A stretch of 64,000 nucleotides of DNA from Lachnospiraceae bacterium (GTDB lineage: Bacteria > Bacillota > Clostridia > Lachnospirales > Lachnospiraceae): contig WSLY01000005.1 in NCBI GenBank assembly GCA_013316825.1, forward strand, positions 45,592-109,591, read 5' to 3'. Within the stretch, counting starts at the first letter, position 1; every line of letters begins with the position of its first letter. Positions 7,881 through 15,149 of this stretch are shown here, one piece after another. The position numbers were made by a program, and so were the translations under genes. The notes under the pieces are model-generated. The model searched no databases. It saw nothing but the letters and a program-made list of their open reading frames with translations, and was not told where the DNA came from.

Positions 7881-9686
7881 ATGTCTGAGACAATGAAAGG
7901 TTTAAAACGTACACATCGATGCGGCGAGTTATCCGCCGCCAATGTGGGAGAATATGTCACTGTTATGGGCTGGGTGCAGAAGCAGAGAAACAAGGGCGGC
8001 ATCATATTTGTGGATTTGCGCGACCGCGCAGGTATCCTGCAGGTGATTTTTGAGGAGAGCGACTGCGGGAAAGAAAATTTTGAAAAGGCGGAAAAGCTGC
8101 GCAGCGAGTTTGTTGCTGCCGTGACAGGCCGTGTGGAAAAAAGAGCCGCGGCAGTCAATGAAAATCTGGCGACGGGGGAGATTGAGGTGCGCGCGGAGTC
8201 TCTTCGGATTTTGTCTGAGGCGGAAACGCCCCCCTTTCCCATAGAGGCGGAGAGCAGGACGAAAGAAGAGCTTCGCCTGAAATACCGTTATCTTGACTTG
8301 CGCAGACCTACGCTGCAAAAAAATTTGATGCTGCGCAGCCGGATTACGACGACTATCAGAAACTTTCTTACGGGAGAAGGCTTTTTGGAGATTGAAACGC
8401 CCATGCTCACTAAGTCTACGCCGGAGGGGGCAAGGGATTATCTGGTGCCGAGCCGTGTGCATCCCGGCAGCTTTTATGCGCTGCCACAGTCTCCCCAGAT
8501 ATTTAAGCAGCTTTTGATGTGTTCCGGCTATGACCGCTATTTCCAGATTGCAAGATGCTTCCGCGACGAGGATTTGCGTGCGGACAGGCAGCCGGAGTTT
8601 ACACAGGTGGATATGGAACTTTCCTTTGTGGATGTGGATGACGTTATCGACGCTACGGAAAGAATGGTGCGGCGCGTATGCAAGGAAGCCATTGGCATAG
8701 AAGTCAATCTGCCGATGAAGCGTATCACATGGCAGGAGGCGATGGAGCGTTTTGGCTCGGACAAGCCGGATACCCGCTTTGGCATGGAATTAAAAAATGT
8801 GTCAGAGGTGGTAAAGGACTGTGGCTTTGGTGTGTTTACCGGCGCATTGGAAAACGGCGGTTCGGTGCGCGGCATCAATGTAAAAGGACAGGCGGAGATG
8901 CCCCGCAAAAAAATAGACGCCTTGACTGAGTTTGCAAAAGGTTACGGCGCAAAGGGACTTGCTTACCTTTCCGTACAGCCCGACGGCACTTATAAGTCTT
9001 CCTTTGCCAAGTTTATGACAGAAGAAGAGCTTTCCGCCCTTGTGACAGCCATGGAAGGCGAAAAAGGCGATTTGCTTTTGTTTGCGGCGGATAAGGATAA
9101 GATTGTGTACAATGTACTGGGTGGTCTGCGCGTGGAGCTGGCAAAGCAGCTTGACCTGATAGATAACGACCGCTTTGATTTTCTGTGGGTGACGGAGTTC
9201 CCTCTTTTGGAGTGGAGCGAGGAGGAGAACCGTTTTGTTGCCATGCATCATCCCTTTACCATGCTCATGGAGGAAGATTTGCCCTTTATCGACACAGAGC
9301 CCGGCAGGGTGCGCGCCAAGGCTTATGACATTGTGTTAAACGGCGTAGAGCTGGGCGGCGGCAGCGTGAGGATTTTCCAGCCTGACGTGCAGGAAAAAAT
9401 GTTTGAGGTGCTGGGCTTTACAAAGGAATCTGCCTACGAGCGTTTCGGATTTTTGATAAATGCATTTAAGTACGGGGTACCGCCTCATGCAGGACTTGCC
9501 ATCGGGCTGGACCGTTTTGTCATGCTGTTAGTCAAGGCGGATAATATCAGGGAAGTGATTGCGTTCCCCAAAGTGAAGGATGCTTCCTGCCTGATGAGCG
9601 AGGCGCCCAATGTGGTGGATGACATTCAGCTTGAGGAGCTTAAGATTAAGCTGGATATGGAAGAGGATGATGAGAGCGTATGCTGA
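7881..9686 (+). CDS. aspS: Aspartyl-tRNA synthetase
   Basis: A 601-residue class IIb synthetase of the bacterial long type. An N-terminal OB-fold anticodon domain (GWVQKQRNKGGIIFVDLRDR) is followed by motif 1 near residue 150, motif 2 (ARCFRDEDLRADRQPEFTQ), the bacterial GAD insertion (about 290-420) and motif 3 (GLAIGLDRFVML) near 545. It aspartylates tRNA-Asp; whether it also mischarges tRNA-Asn would depend on gatCAB and asnS elsewhere. GGGAGGT lies just before the ATG. The stop overlaps the next start by seven bases. Confidence 0.97.
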   Translation: MSETMKGLKRTHRCGELSAANVGEYVTVMGWVQKQRNKGGIIFVDLRDRAGILQVIFEESDCGKENFEKAEKLRSEFVAAVTGRVEKRAAAVNENLATGEIEVRAESLRILSEAETPPFPIEAESRTKEELRLKYRYLDLRRPTLQKNLMLRSRITTTIRNFLTGEGFLEIETPMLTKSTPEGARDYLVPSRVHPGSFYALPQSPQIFKQLLMCSGYDRYFQIARCFRDEDLRADRQPEFTQVDMELSFVDVDDVIDATERMVRRVCKEAIGIEVNLPMKRITWQEAMERFGSDKPDTRFGMELKNVSEVVKDCGFGVFTGALENGGSVRGINVKGQAEMPRKKIDALTEFAKGYGAKGLAYLSVQPDGTYKSSFAKFMTEEELSALVTAMEGEKGDLLLFAADKDKIVYNVLGGLRVELAKQLDLIDNDRFDFLWVTEFPLLEWSEEENRFVAMHHPFTMLMEEDLPFIDTEPGRVRAKAYDIVLNGVELGGGSVRIFQPDVQEKMFEVLGFTKESAYERFGFLINAFKYGVPPHAGLAIGLDRFVMLLVKADNIREVIAFPKVKDASCLMSEAPNVVDDIQLEELKIKLDMEEDDESVC

Positions 9687-10429
9687 AGCTGTACCTGATG
9701 GAGGCGGAACCGCTTCTTGCGAATGAGAATCGTATTCGTGCGCTGGAGCTTATAGAGCGGGAGCGCATTGTGCGTATAGAGCGTATGAAGCAGGAACAAG
9801 CGCGGGCATTGAGCCTTGCGGCAGGACTACTTCTTGCTTACGCGGTATCGCAGGAAAAAATGCTATTCTCACACAGCGCTGCCTGCCAATATGAAGAGAA
9901 AAGACCGGAGCCGGTGTATGTGTCCGTGGAGGAAGCCATAGCCGTACTGCGGCGTCATAGTCCGCTTAAGACAAAAAAGACCTCGGGAGGAAAGCCTTTT
10001 TTAGAAGGCTCCCGAGGACTTTTCTTTAATCTGTCCCATTCGGGCGCATATGCGGCATGTGCCGTTTCGGGCAGGGAAGTGGGGCTGGATATCCAGCAGT
10101 GCGTGCAGAGGGTAAATCCGGCGGTGGTAGAAAGGGTTCTGCACAAGGAGGAGAAGCGTATATACGCGAATCTGCCTGAGAAGGAGAAGGAAGCCTTTTT
10201 TTTCTGGCACTGGGCGGCAAAGGAGGCATATGTGAAGTGCACGGGGGAAGGGCTTTCCAACAGCTTTTCAGGGCTTCTTGCCGACTGGAAGGGAGGGATG
10301 GTGACAGATACGCGGGAAGGCAAAAGCAGGAAGCTCTGTGCGGTAGAAGCGCCGCAAGGGTATGCCTTTGCAGTCTGTACGGAGGAGGTGCCAATGCGGG
10401 TTGGGGCTTTCGATACCCCAATCGTGTAA
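9680..10429 (+). CDS. 4'-phosphopantetheinyl transferase (Sfp type)
   Basis: A 249-residue protein that transfers 4'-phosphopantetheine from CoA to a serine of a carrier protein. Motifs in order are GGKPFL and LFFNLSHSG (about residues 103-123), GLDIQ near 136 with the Mg-binding Asp, and WAAKEAYVKCTGEGL near 178-192. The length fits the Sfp/Gsp two-lobe class rather than the short AcpS class. No polyketide or non-ribosomal peptide genes are nearby, so it may be the general holo-ACP synthase. The gene starts inside aspS (7-base overlap). It contains an intragenic terminator-like hairpin, listed separately. Confidence 0.88.
   Translation: MLKLYLMEAEPLLANENRIRALELIERERIVRIERMKQEQARALSLAAGLLLAYAVSQEKMLFSHSAACQYEEKRPEPVYVSVEEAIAVLRRHSPLKTKKTSGGKPFLEGSRGLFFNLSHSGAYAACAVSGREVGLDIQQCVQRVNPAVVERVLHKEEKRIYANLPEKEKEAFFFWHWAAKEAYVKCTGEGLSNSFSGLLADWKGGMVTDTREGKSRKLCAVEAPQGYAFAVCTEEVPMRVGAFDTPIV
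9981..10030 (+). terminator. Terminator-like hairpin inside the phosphopantetheinyl transferase gene
   Basis: CCTCGGG (9981-9987) pairs with CCCGAGG (10011-10017), and inside it AGCCTT (9993-9998) pairs with AAGGCT (10005-10010). This gives 13 bp with a 5-nt bulge and a 6-nt loop. A pyrimidine run ACTTTTCTTT follows. It overlaps the conserved GGKPFL...LFFNLSHS codons, so protein constraint may partly explain it. Confidence 0.4.
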
Positions 10430-10571
10430 GAAAATAAAAAAAAAGAAAATAGAAACGTAGAAAAAATTTAGTAAAAAAGACGACAGATTTTATAAGTTCC
10501 TGCATATACTTATAGAAGTGTTTATGCCGCCTCAGGCGAAAATGATGGGTAGTATGGAAGGAATTATATAA

Positions 10572-11219
10572 ATGATGGAGACAAATCAGGCAGCCGACAG
10601 AGAGCTTTTACGGCTGCAGGAAGAAATGGAACAGGCGCGGTTCCGGTATCTTTATGAGAGTGCCGTAAAAAGCGTAATGGAAATGATAAAACGGGAAGCG
10701 GCTTTTTTGGAGACTCTGTTTCGGCGTGAAATTTTAAGTAATATAAACGGCAGAGTGAAAGCGCCGGAAAGCATAGAGAGAAAGCTGCAAAAGAAGGGCT
10801 GCGCCGTCAATCTGGAGACGGCGAGGGCAAGACTCAATGACATTGCCGGCGTCCGCGCCGCGTGTTTTTTCTTAGACGATGTCTACGAACTGGCAAAACG
10901 ACTGAAAAAGCAGAAGCAGCTCCGCTTTATTAAGGAAAAAAATTATATTGAAAATCCCAAAGCGAGCGGCTACAAAAGCCTGCACTTTATTGTGGAGGTG
11001 CCGGTAGAGACAAAGAACGGAGCAGAGTGGGTCAGGGTGGAAATTCAACTGCGTACGCTGGCGATGGATTTCTGGGCGAGGCTGGACCACAGGCTCTGCT
11101 ATAAAAAAGATTTGAAGGCGGCAAAAAGCGTGCAGAGGGATTTGCGCAAATATGCGGAAATCATTGCCAGAGTAGATGTACAAATGCTGAGCCTCAGAAA
11201 AAGAATTGATGCCATATAG
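10572..11219 (+). CDS. Small alarmone synthetase (RelQ/YjbM-like)
   Basis: A 215-residue single-domain (p)ppGpp synthetase. The RelA/SpoT nucleotidyltransferase fold is seen in IERKLQKKG (about 62), the core LNDIAGVRAACFF with its acidic metal ligand (about 88-100), YIENPKASGYKSLHF (about 128-142) and VEIQLRTLAMDFWARLDH (about 157-175). No hydrolase, TGS or ACT domain is present, so it should only synthesise the alarmone. A partial long Rel is also in the window, so the cell has at least two sources. The ATG at 10572 is followed at once by a second ATG. The 142 bases upstream are A/T rich with no clear consensus promoter. Confidence 0.9.
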   Translation: MMETNQAADRELLRLQEEMEQARFRYLYESAVKSVMEMIKREAAFLETLFRREILSNINGRVKAPESIERKLQKKGCAVNLETARARLNDIAGVRAACFFLDDVYELAKRLKKQKQLRFIKEKNYIENPKASGYKSLHFIVEVPVETKNGAEWVRVEIQLRTLAMDFWARLDHRLCYKKDLKAAKSVQRDLRKYAEIIARVDVQMLSLRKRIDAI

Positions 11220-11344
11220 AAGATTTCGTTACGAAAACCGGTTATTTTGATACAAGTCCATTCCCTTGAAAGTCAGGATGCGAGTATAATAAAAAGCAAA
11301 AGAATTTTCCGTATCAGGATTTGCATGAGGAGGGAAGCGGTCTT

Positions 11345-12292
11345 ATGACAGTTTCGTCAGTGAATTTTCAGTCTGTTATCAACAGAATGCATAAAATCAG
11401 CGCAATGCAGGTAAGCAACCGGACGACGGTAAGCAGAAGTGCATCCGTAGGGCAGAGCGCTTCTGTAGGAAAGAGTGCCTCCGTAGGAAAAATAGGAAAA
11501 ACCGCAAGTGTAGAAAGCAAAAATAAGAGCCTGCGCACAAACAGTAATGGCAGTATGTCCTTAAGCGCCTCTCAGAAGACGGGAGCAGGGTTTCGCAAAA
11601 TAGCAGAAAAATTGCAGAGTACGGACTGGAGCCGTGAATACCGGTTTTCCCAAAAAAAGGAATTGCAAAATAACGTGCGTACTTTTGCTGAGGAATACAA
11701 TCGTTTTTTTTCGGAGATAAAAAATGTATCGGATGGCGAAGGCGGTGTCTATGGCAGCAAATTTGCAAGCCTGATGCAGGACAATAAGGAGGTGCTTGCA
11801 GGAATCGGGCTTTCCGTGAAAGGGGACGGCACGCTTTCTGTGGACAGCCGTGCCTTAAAGAAGGCAAAAGCGGACGCGTTTGCCGCGGTGTTTAAGGGAA
11901 CGGACAGCGTTGCGGGCAAAGCGGCGGTAAACAGTATTTATGCGGAAGCACAGCGTGCGGCTTTGGCAGTAGGAAAGCTGTACGGCTACGGGACTGGATC
12001 ATACGGCGCAGGGTTTGGTGTATACGGGCTGGGCGCATATGGGCTGGGCAGCCTTGGTACTTATGGAGCCGGCGCATATGGACTGGGAAATCTTGGCGCG
12101 TATGCTTTGGGCAGTCTTGGCACTTATGGACTGGAATCCATGGCGTTAGGCAACAGTGTGGGAAATCCTCTTGCAAGCTACGGGCTTGGCGGCTACGGTT
12201 ATGGCGCCTATGGCTACGGGGCTTCCGGTTTGAATAGTCTCTACGCTGCGCTGTCTTCTTATGCGGGCAGGTACATTGATACGCAAGTGTAA
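11345..12292 (+). CDS. FliD-C-like protein with Ser/Val repeats and a Gly/Tyr-rich tail
   Basis: A 315-residue protein of unknown function. An N-terminal part has threefold SASVG(Q/K) repeats (about residues 30-52). Residues ~105-205 resemble the C-terminal domain of flagellar cap FliD: NNVRTFAEEYNRFFSEI, then VLAGIGLSVKGDGTLSVD and AFAAVF. The last ~100 residues are low-complexity Gly/Tyr/Leu/Ala (YGLGAYGLGSLGTYG). No signal peptide or membrane segment is apparent. The ATG at 11345 is preferred over a TTG at 11321 because GAGGAGGG lies about ten bases upstream. No other flagellar gene is in the window. The LytTR regulator follows after 35 bases without a terminator, so the genes probably share a transcript. 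A surface or secreted structural role is only a guess. Confidence 0.7.
   Translation: MTVSSVNFQSVINRMHKISAMQVSNRTTVSRSASVGQSASVGKSASVGKIGKTASVESKNKSLRTNSNGSMSLSASQKTGAGFRKIAEKLQSTDWSREYRFSQKKELQNNVRTFAEEYNRFFSEIKNVSDGEGGVYGSKFASLMQDNKEVLAGIGLSVKGDGTLSVDSRALKKAKADAFAAVFKGTDSVAGKAAVNSIYAEAQRAALAVGKLYGYGTGSYGAGFGVYGLGAYGLGSLGTYGAGAYGLGNLGAYALGSLGTYGLESMALGNSVGNPLASYGLGGYGYGAYGYGASGLNSLYAALSSYAGRYIDTQV
12032..12147 (+). repeat. 39-bp coding tandem repeat (Gly/Tyr tail)
   Basis: Two adjacent 39-base units (12032-12070 and 12071-12109) encode GAYGLGSLGTYGA and GAYGLGNLGAYAL. A partial third copy (12113-12136) repeats SLGTYGLE. The units are similar but not identical, so expansion is not very recent. 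Confidence 0.7.
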
Positions 12293-12327
12293 GGATGTGC
12301 GGCAGCGCATTTGCATAGGAGGCGCAA

Positions 12328-13017
12328 ATGATAAAAATTACGGTAGTCGATGACGATGCCTTGTTTGGAAGCCATGTGGCAAAGCTGATAGAGGAGTGTG
12401 CGCCGGAGCCGGTCGCTACAGCCTGCTTTCAAAGCGGCAGGGCATTTTTAGAGGAAGGTGAAGATACGGACATTCTCTTTCTGGACATTTCCATGCCGGA
12501 TATGAGCGGGATGGAACTGGCGCTTGCCTTGAAAAAGAAAAGAAAGCATCCTGTGGTCATTTTTTTGACAGGGCTTTCGGAATATGTTTACGATGCTTTT
12601 GAGGCGGAGGCGGCGGGCTATCTGTTAAAGCCCGTGGACAAGGAAAAACTGGCGCAGGTGCTAAAGCGGGTTATCGGACGGCTTCATGAAGCGGAAAGAG
12701 AAAATCTTCTTCTTATTAAAAATGGCGGGACAGTGACAAGAATTGCACCTGCTGACATTTTATATGTGGAAAATCAGGGGCGGAAGCTGGTTTTTCACAC
12801 AAAAAGGGGCATGTGTGCCTGTTATGGAAAGATGGAGGAGTATGAAAGGCGGCTGCCTGCCTATTTTTTCAGATGTCACAGGGGCTACCTGATATCCCTG
12901 AAGGAAGTGTCTTCCTATGACAGGATTTCTGTGGTATTATCAAACGGAGAGACCGTGCTTATGGCAAAGCAGCGCTACGATGCTTTTTTACAGGCTGTGG
13001 TAGAGTGGCTGAAATAG
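12328..13017 (+). CDS. LytTR-family response regulator
   Basis: A 229-residue two-component regulator. The receiver domain has the acidic pocket VDDD (residues 8-10), phospho-acceptor Asp53 in LFLDISMPDMSG, the switch Thr in FLTG near 85 and the conserved Lys in LLKPVDKEKL near 103. The C-terminal LytTR DNA-binding domain (about 130-228) has ILYVENQGRKL and YFFRCHRGYLISL. Such regulators bind paired direct repeats and often control surface, bacteriocin or quorum-sensing genes. The partner kinase follows 9 bases later. The start codon lies in a 7-bp inverted repeat with AGGAGG in the loop. Confidence 0.93.
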   Translation: MIKITVVDDDALFGSHVAKLIEECAPEPVATACFQSGRAFLEEGEDTDILFLDISMPDMSGMELALALKKKRKHPVVIFLTGLSEYVYDAFEAEAAGYLLKPVDKEKLAQVLKRVIGRLHEAERENLLLIKNGGTVTRIAPADILYVENQGRKLVFHTKRGMCACYGKMEEYERRLPAYFFRCHRGYLISLKEVSSYDRISVVLSNGETVLMAKQRYDAFLQAVVEWLK

Positions 13018-13026
13018 GGAGTGTGT

Positions 13027-14406
13027 ATGGCTATCGATTTACTTAGCAGCGGACTTAGCGCCGGCTGCTTTTTCTTTTTGATATGGAGGCTTGCAGAGCC
13101 GAGAAACCGGTATGTAAAAGGACCGGCTGTCTTTTTATGCTTTGCTGCCGTGATTGCAGGAATTGGCGGCAAATGGGATAATCTGCCGCTTTTGGGCGTA
13201 TTGTACCTGCTGCTTGAGCTTTTGTTTGCAGGAAGCAGAATGCTTAAGCTGTATCTGGCTGCGGCATATGTTTCCATACGGGAGCTGGTGAGATTTACTT
13301 TTTTTTATCTGGCAAACGTCTCCATGAGCAGTCTGCTGGACGGGTATGTAAAGGAGTTTGAGAGCGGTGGGATTGGAGCGTCAGAGCTGTTAGAGAAGAT
13401 AGCTTATGTGGAGCAGCTTTATTCGGTTATTTTTTTTACGGTGTTAAATATTCTCTGCTTTGGTTTTTTGTATTTGTACAAAAAACAGCTTCCGCGAAAA
13501 GGATTGTGGCGCTCTGACAGGACAGCTTTGTTTTATCTGATGATTCCGGCGCTGACCGGCTATGTCTATTGTATCCTTATCAGAAACATCCAGATGATAG
13601 TGCGGAGTGATGAAATACTGCTGCTTGACAGCGAGGTGCCCCTTATGCGCCTGCTCGTCCCAACGGGGAGCCTTCTATGCCTGACGGCGGTCTTTGCGTC
13701 GGCGCTTCTTCTCAAAAAAACGGAAGAGGCGTTTCAGAAGGAGAAAGAAGCGCAGGTTTACAAAAACCGTTTGCGGGATATGGAGCAGTATATAGGGGAC
13801 TTGGAGCGGATGTACGGCGACGTGAAAAGTATGCGCCATGATTTAAAAAATTATGTGGCGGATATGCAGCTTCTGGCGGAGCAGGAAAATTGGGAGCGAG
13901 CAGCGTTTGGTGAATATCTGCAGGCGCTTTCTAAGCGGGTGGATACGTTTAAATTTTCGTATGCCACGGGAAATCCTATTACGGATGTGGTGGTAAACCG
14001 GCAGCTTGGGGCGGCAGAGGCGGCGGGGATACGTGTGGAATGTGTTTTTTTCTTTCCTAAGTCCGGCAAAATGGAGGCGTTCGATTTAAGCGTTCTTTTA
14101 AACAATGCGCTGGAAAATGCAGTGGAAGCGTGCAGCAGGGAAGCGGAAGGCCCTTTAGAAATTTCGCTTACATCGAGACAGCAGGGCAGCCTGTTTCTGA
14201 TTTCTGTGAAAAATACCTGTACGGAAGAACCTGTGTGGAAGGACGGCATACCGGTGAGCACAAAGAAGGATAACGGGATACATGGGCAGGGGATTGGGAA
14301 TATAGAAAAAATTGCCGAGAAGTATGAGGGGACGGTGAAGATTGGCACAGAGGACGGCGTATTTGTACTGGAGGTGCTGTTAAAACTATCTTCTGCAAAG
14401 CGGTAG
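13027..14406 (+). CDS. GHKL-domain sensor histidine kinase (AgrC-like)
   Basis: A 459-residue membrane kinase. The first ~235 residues hold about six hydrophobic segments. A coiled region (about 240-275) leads to the phospho-acceptor motif MRHDLKNYVADM near 280 and a GHKL ATPase with NNALENAVEAC near 360 and a GIGNIEKIAEKYEG lid/G-box near 430. This layout is the AgrC/ComD/VirS class that senses peptides or membrane signals. No agrB or cyclic-peptide precursor is adjacent. An in-frame GTG at 13021 is an alternative start; the ATG at 13027 follows AGGGAG at a suitable distance. Confidence 0.9.
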   Translation: MAIDLLSSGLSAGCFFFLIWRLAEPRNRYVKGPAVFLCFAAVIAGIGGKWDNLPLLGVLYLLLELLFAGSRMLKLYLAAAYVSIRELVRFTFFYLANVSMSSLLDGYVKEFESGGIGASELLEKIAYVEQLYSVIFFTVLNILCFGFLYLYKKQLPRKGLWRSDRTALFYLMIPALTGYVYCILIRNIQMIVRSDEILLLDSEVPLMRLLVPTGSLLCLTAVFASALLLKKTEEAFQKEKEAQVYKNRLRDMEQYIGDLERMYGDVKSMRHDLKNYVADMQLLAEQENWERAAFGEYLQALSKRVDTFKFSYATGNPITDVVVNRQLGAAEAAGIRVECVFFFPKSGKMEAFDLSVLLNNALENAVEACSREAEGPLEISLTSRQQGSLFLISVKNTCTEEPVWKDGIPVSTKKDNGIHGQGIGNIEKIAEKYEGTVKIGTEDGVFVLEVLLKLSSAKR

Positions 14407-14467
14407 GTGTGTGTATGTTGCGGCGGCGGTATGCATAAGATAGAGAAACGAACAAGAGGAGCGCAAT

Positions 14468-14995
14468 ATGGCGACGATTATTCTTGACGCCGGACATGGC
14501 GGCTGGCACAATGGCGCCGTCTATGAAGGGCGTTTGGAGAAGGACGATACGCTGGCACTTACCCTTGCAGTCGGCAGGATTTTGGAGGACAATGGAATCA
14601 ATGTGCTCTATACAAGAACGAACGACAGTTACCGTTCTCCCATGGAGCGGGCGGATACGGCAAACGAAACGAATGCGGATTACTTTGTCTCCATACACAG
14701 AAATGCAAGTCCGACGGCAGGGCAATATTCGGGTGTAGAAACGCTGGTTTATAACAAAAGCGGTGAGGCAGGAAGGCTTGCGGAAGCCATTAACCGAAAT
14801 CTGGAGGGAGTCGGCTTTATCAATCAGGGAGTCAGAGAAAATACCAATCTGGTGGTGTTAAACCGTACAAGGATGCCGGCGGTGCTGGTGGAAGCGGGTT
14901 TTATCAATACGCCCGCCGACAATTATCTGTTTGACGCCAGATTTCAGGAAATTGCACAGGCGATTGCAGATGGAATATTGACGGCAGTGGTATAG
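14468..14995 (+). CDS. N-acetylmuramoyl-L-alanine amidase (Amidase_3 fold)
   Basis: A 175-residue single-domain zinc amidase that would cleave the amide bond between MurNAc and the stem peptide. Zinc ligands are His10 in LDAGHGG, Glu24 in GRLEKDD and His77 in SIHRN; catalytic Glu142 lies in VLVEAGF. It starts directly with the catalytic fold: no signal peptide, membrane anchor or cell-wall-binding domain. It may act on internalised muropeptides, after lysis, or be exported unconventionally. It follows the kinase by 61 bases with GAGGAG before the ATG, and a strong terminator lies just downstream, so it probably ends this transcription unit. Confidence 0.92.
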   Translation: MATIILDAGHGGWHNGAVYEGRLEKDDTLALTLAVGRILEDNGINVLYTRTNDSYRSPMERADTANETNADYFVSIHRNASPTAGQYSGVETLVYNKSGEAGRLAEAINRNLEGVGFINQGVRENTNLVVLNRTRMPAVLVEAGFINTPADNYLFDARFQEIAQAIADGILTAVV

Positions 14996-14997
14996 AG

Positions 14998-15032
14998 AAG
15001 TACCGTGGAGGCGTAGCTTTCACGGTACTTTT
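14998..15032 (+). terminator. Intrinsic terminator after amidase
   Basis: Perfect 10-bp stem AAGTACCGTG (14998-15007) with CACGGTACTT (15021-15030), 13-nt loop and a short T run. Confidence 0.85.
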
Positions 15033-15074
15033 CATAATTCACTTGGTATTTTTATACAGAATGTATTTATAGCA

Positions 15075-15104
15075 TTGCTATTTGTAGGGCATCTGTTGTA
15101 AAAT
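15075..15104 (+). promoter_or_regulatory. Putative sigma-A promoter for Na/Pi symporter
   Basis: TTGCTA at 15075-15080 and TAAAAT at 15099-15104, 18-bp spacer. No PhoB/PhoP box was recognised. Confidence 0.5.
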
Positions 15105-15149
15105 GTCAAATGTGGACATAATGAGTTGATAATAAGTGAGGGAGTAGAA

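Noticed and set aside
11345..12292. Bona fide flagellar cap gene fliD
   Set aside because: Too short (315 residues), lacks the FliD N-terminal domain and has a low-complexity tail; no flagellar genes adjacent.
12328..14406. Complete agr-type quorum-sensing locus
   Set aside because: Only the regulator and kinase are present; no AgrB-like protease or small cyclic peptide precursor was found in the adjacent gaps.
14468..14995. Prophage endolysin interpretation of the amidase
   Set aside because: No holin, tail, terminase or integrase genes nearby; neighbours are chromosomal regulators and a transporter.
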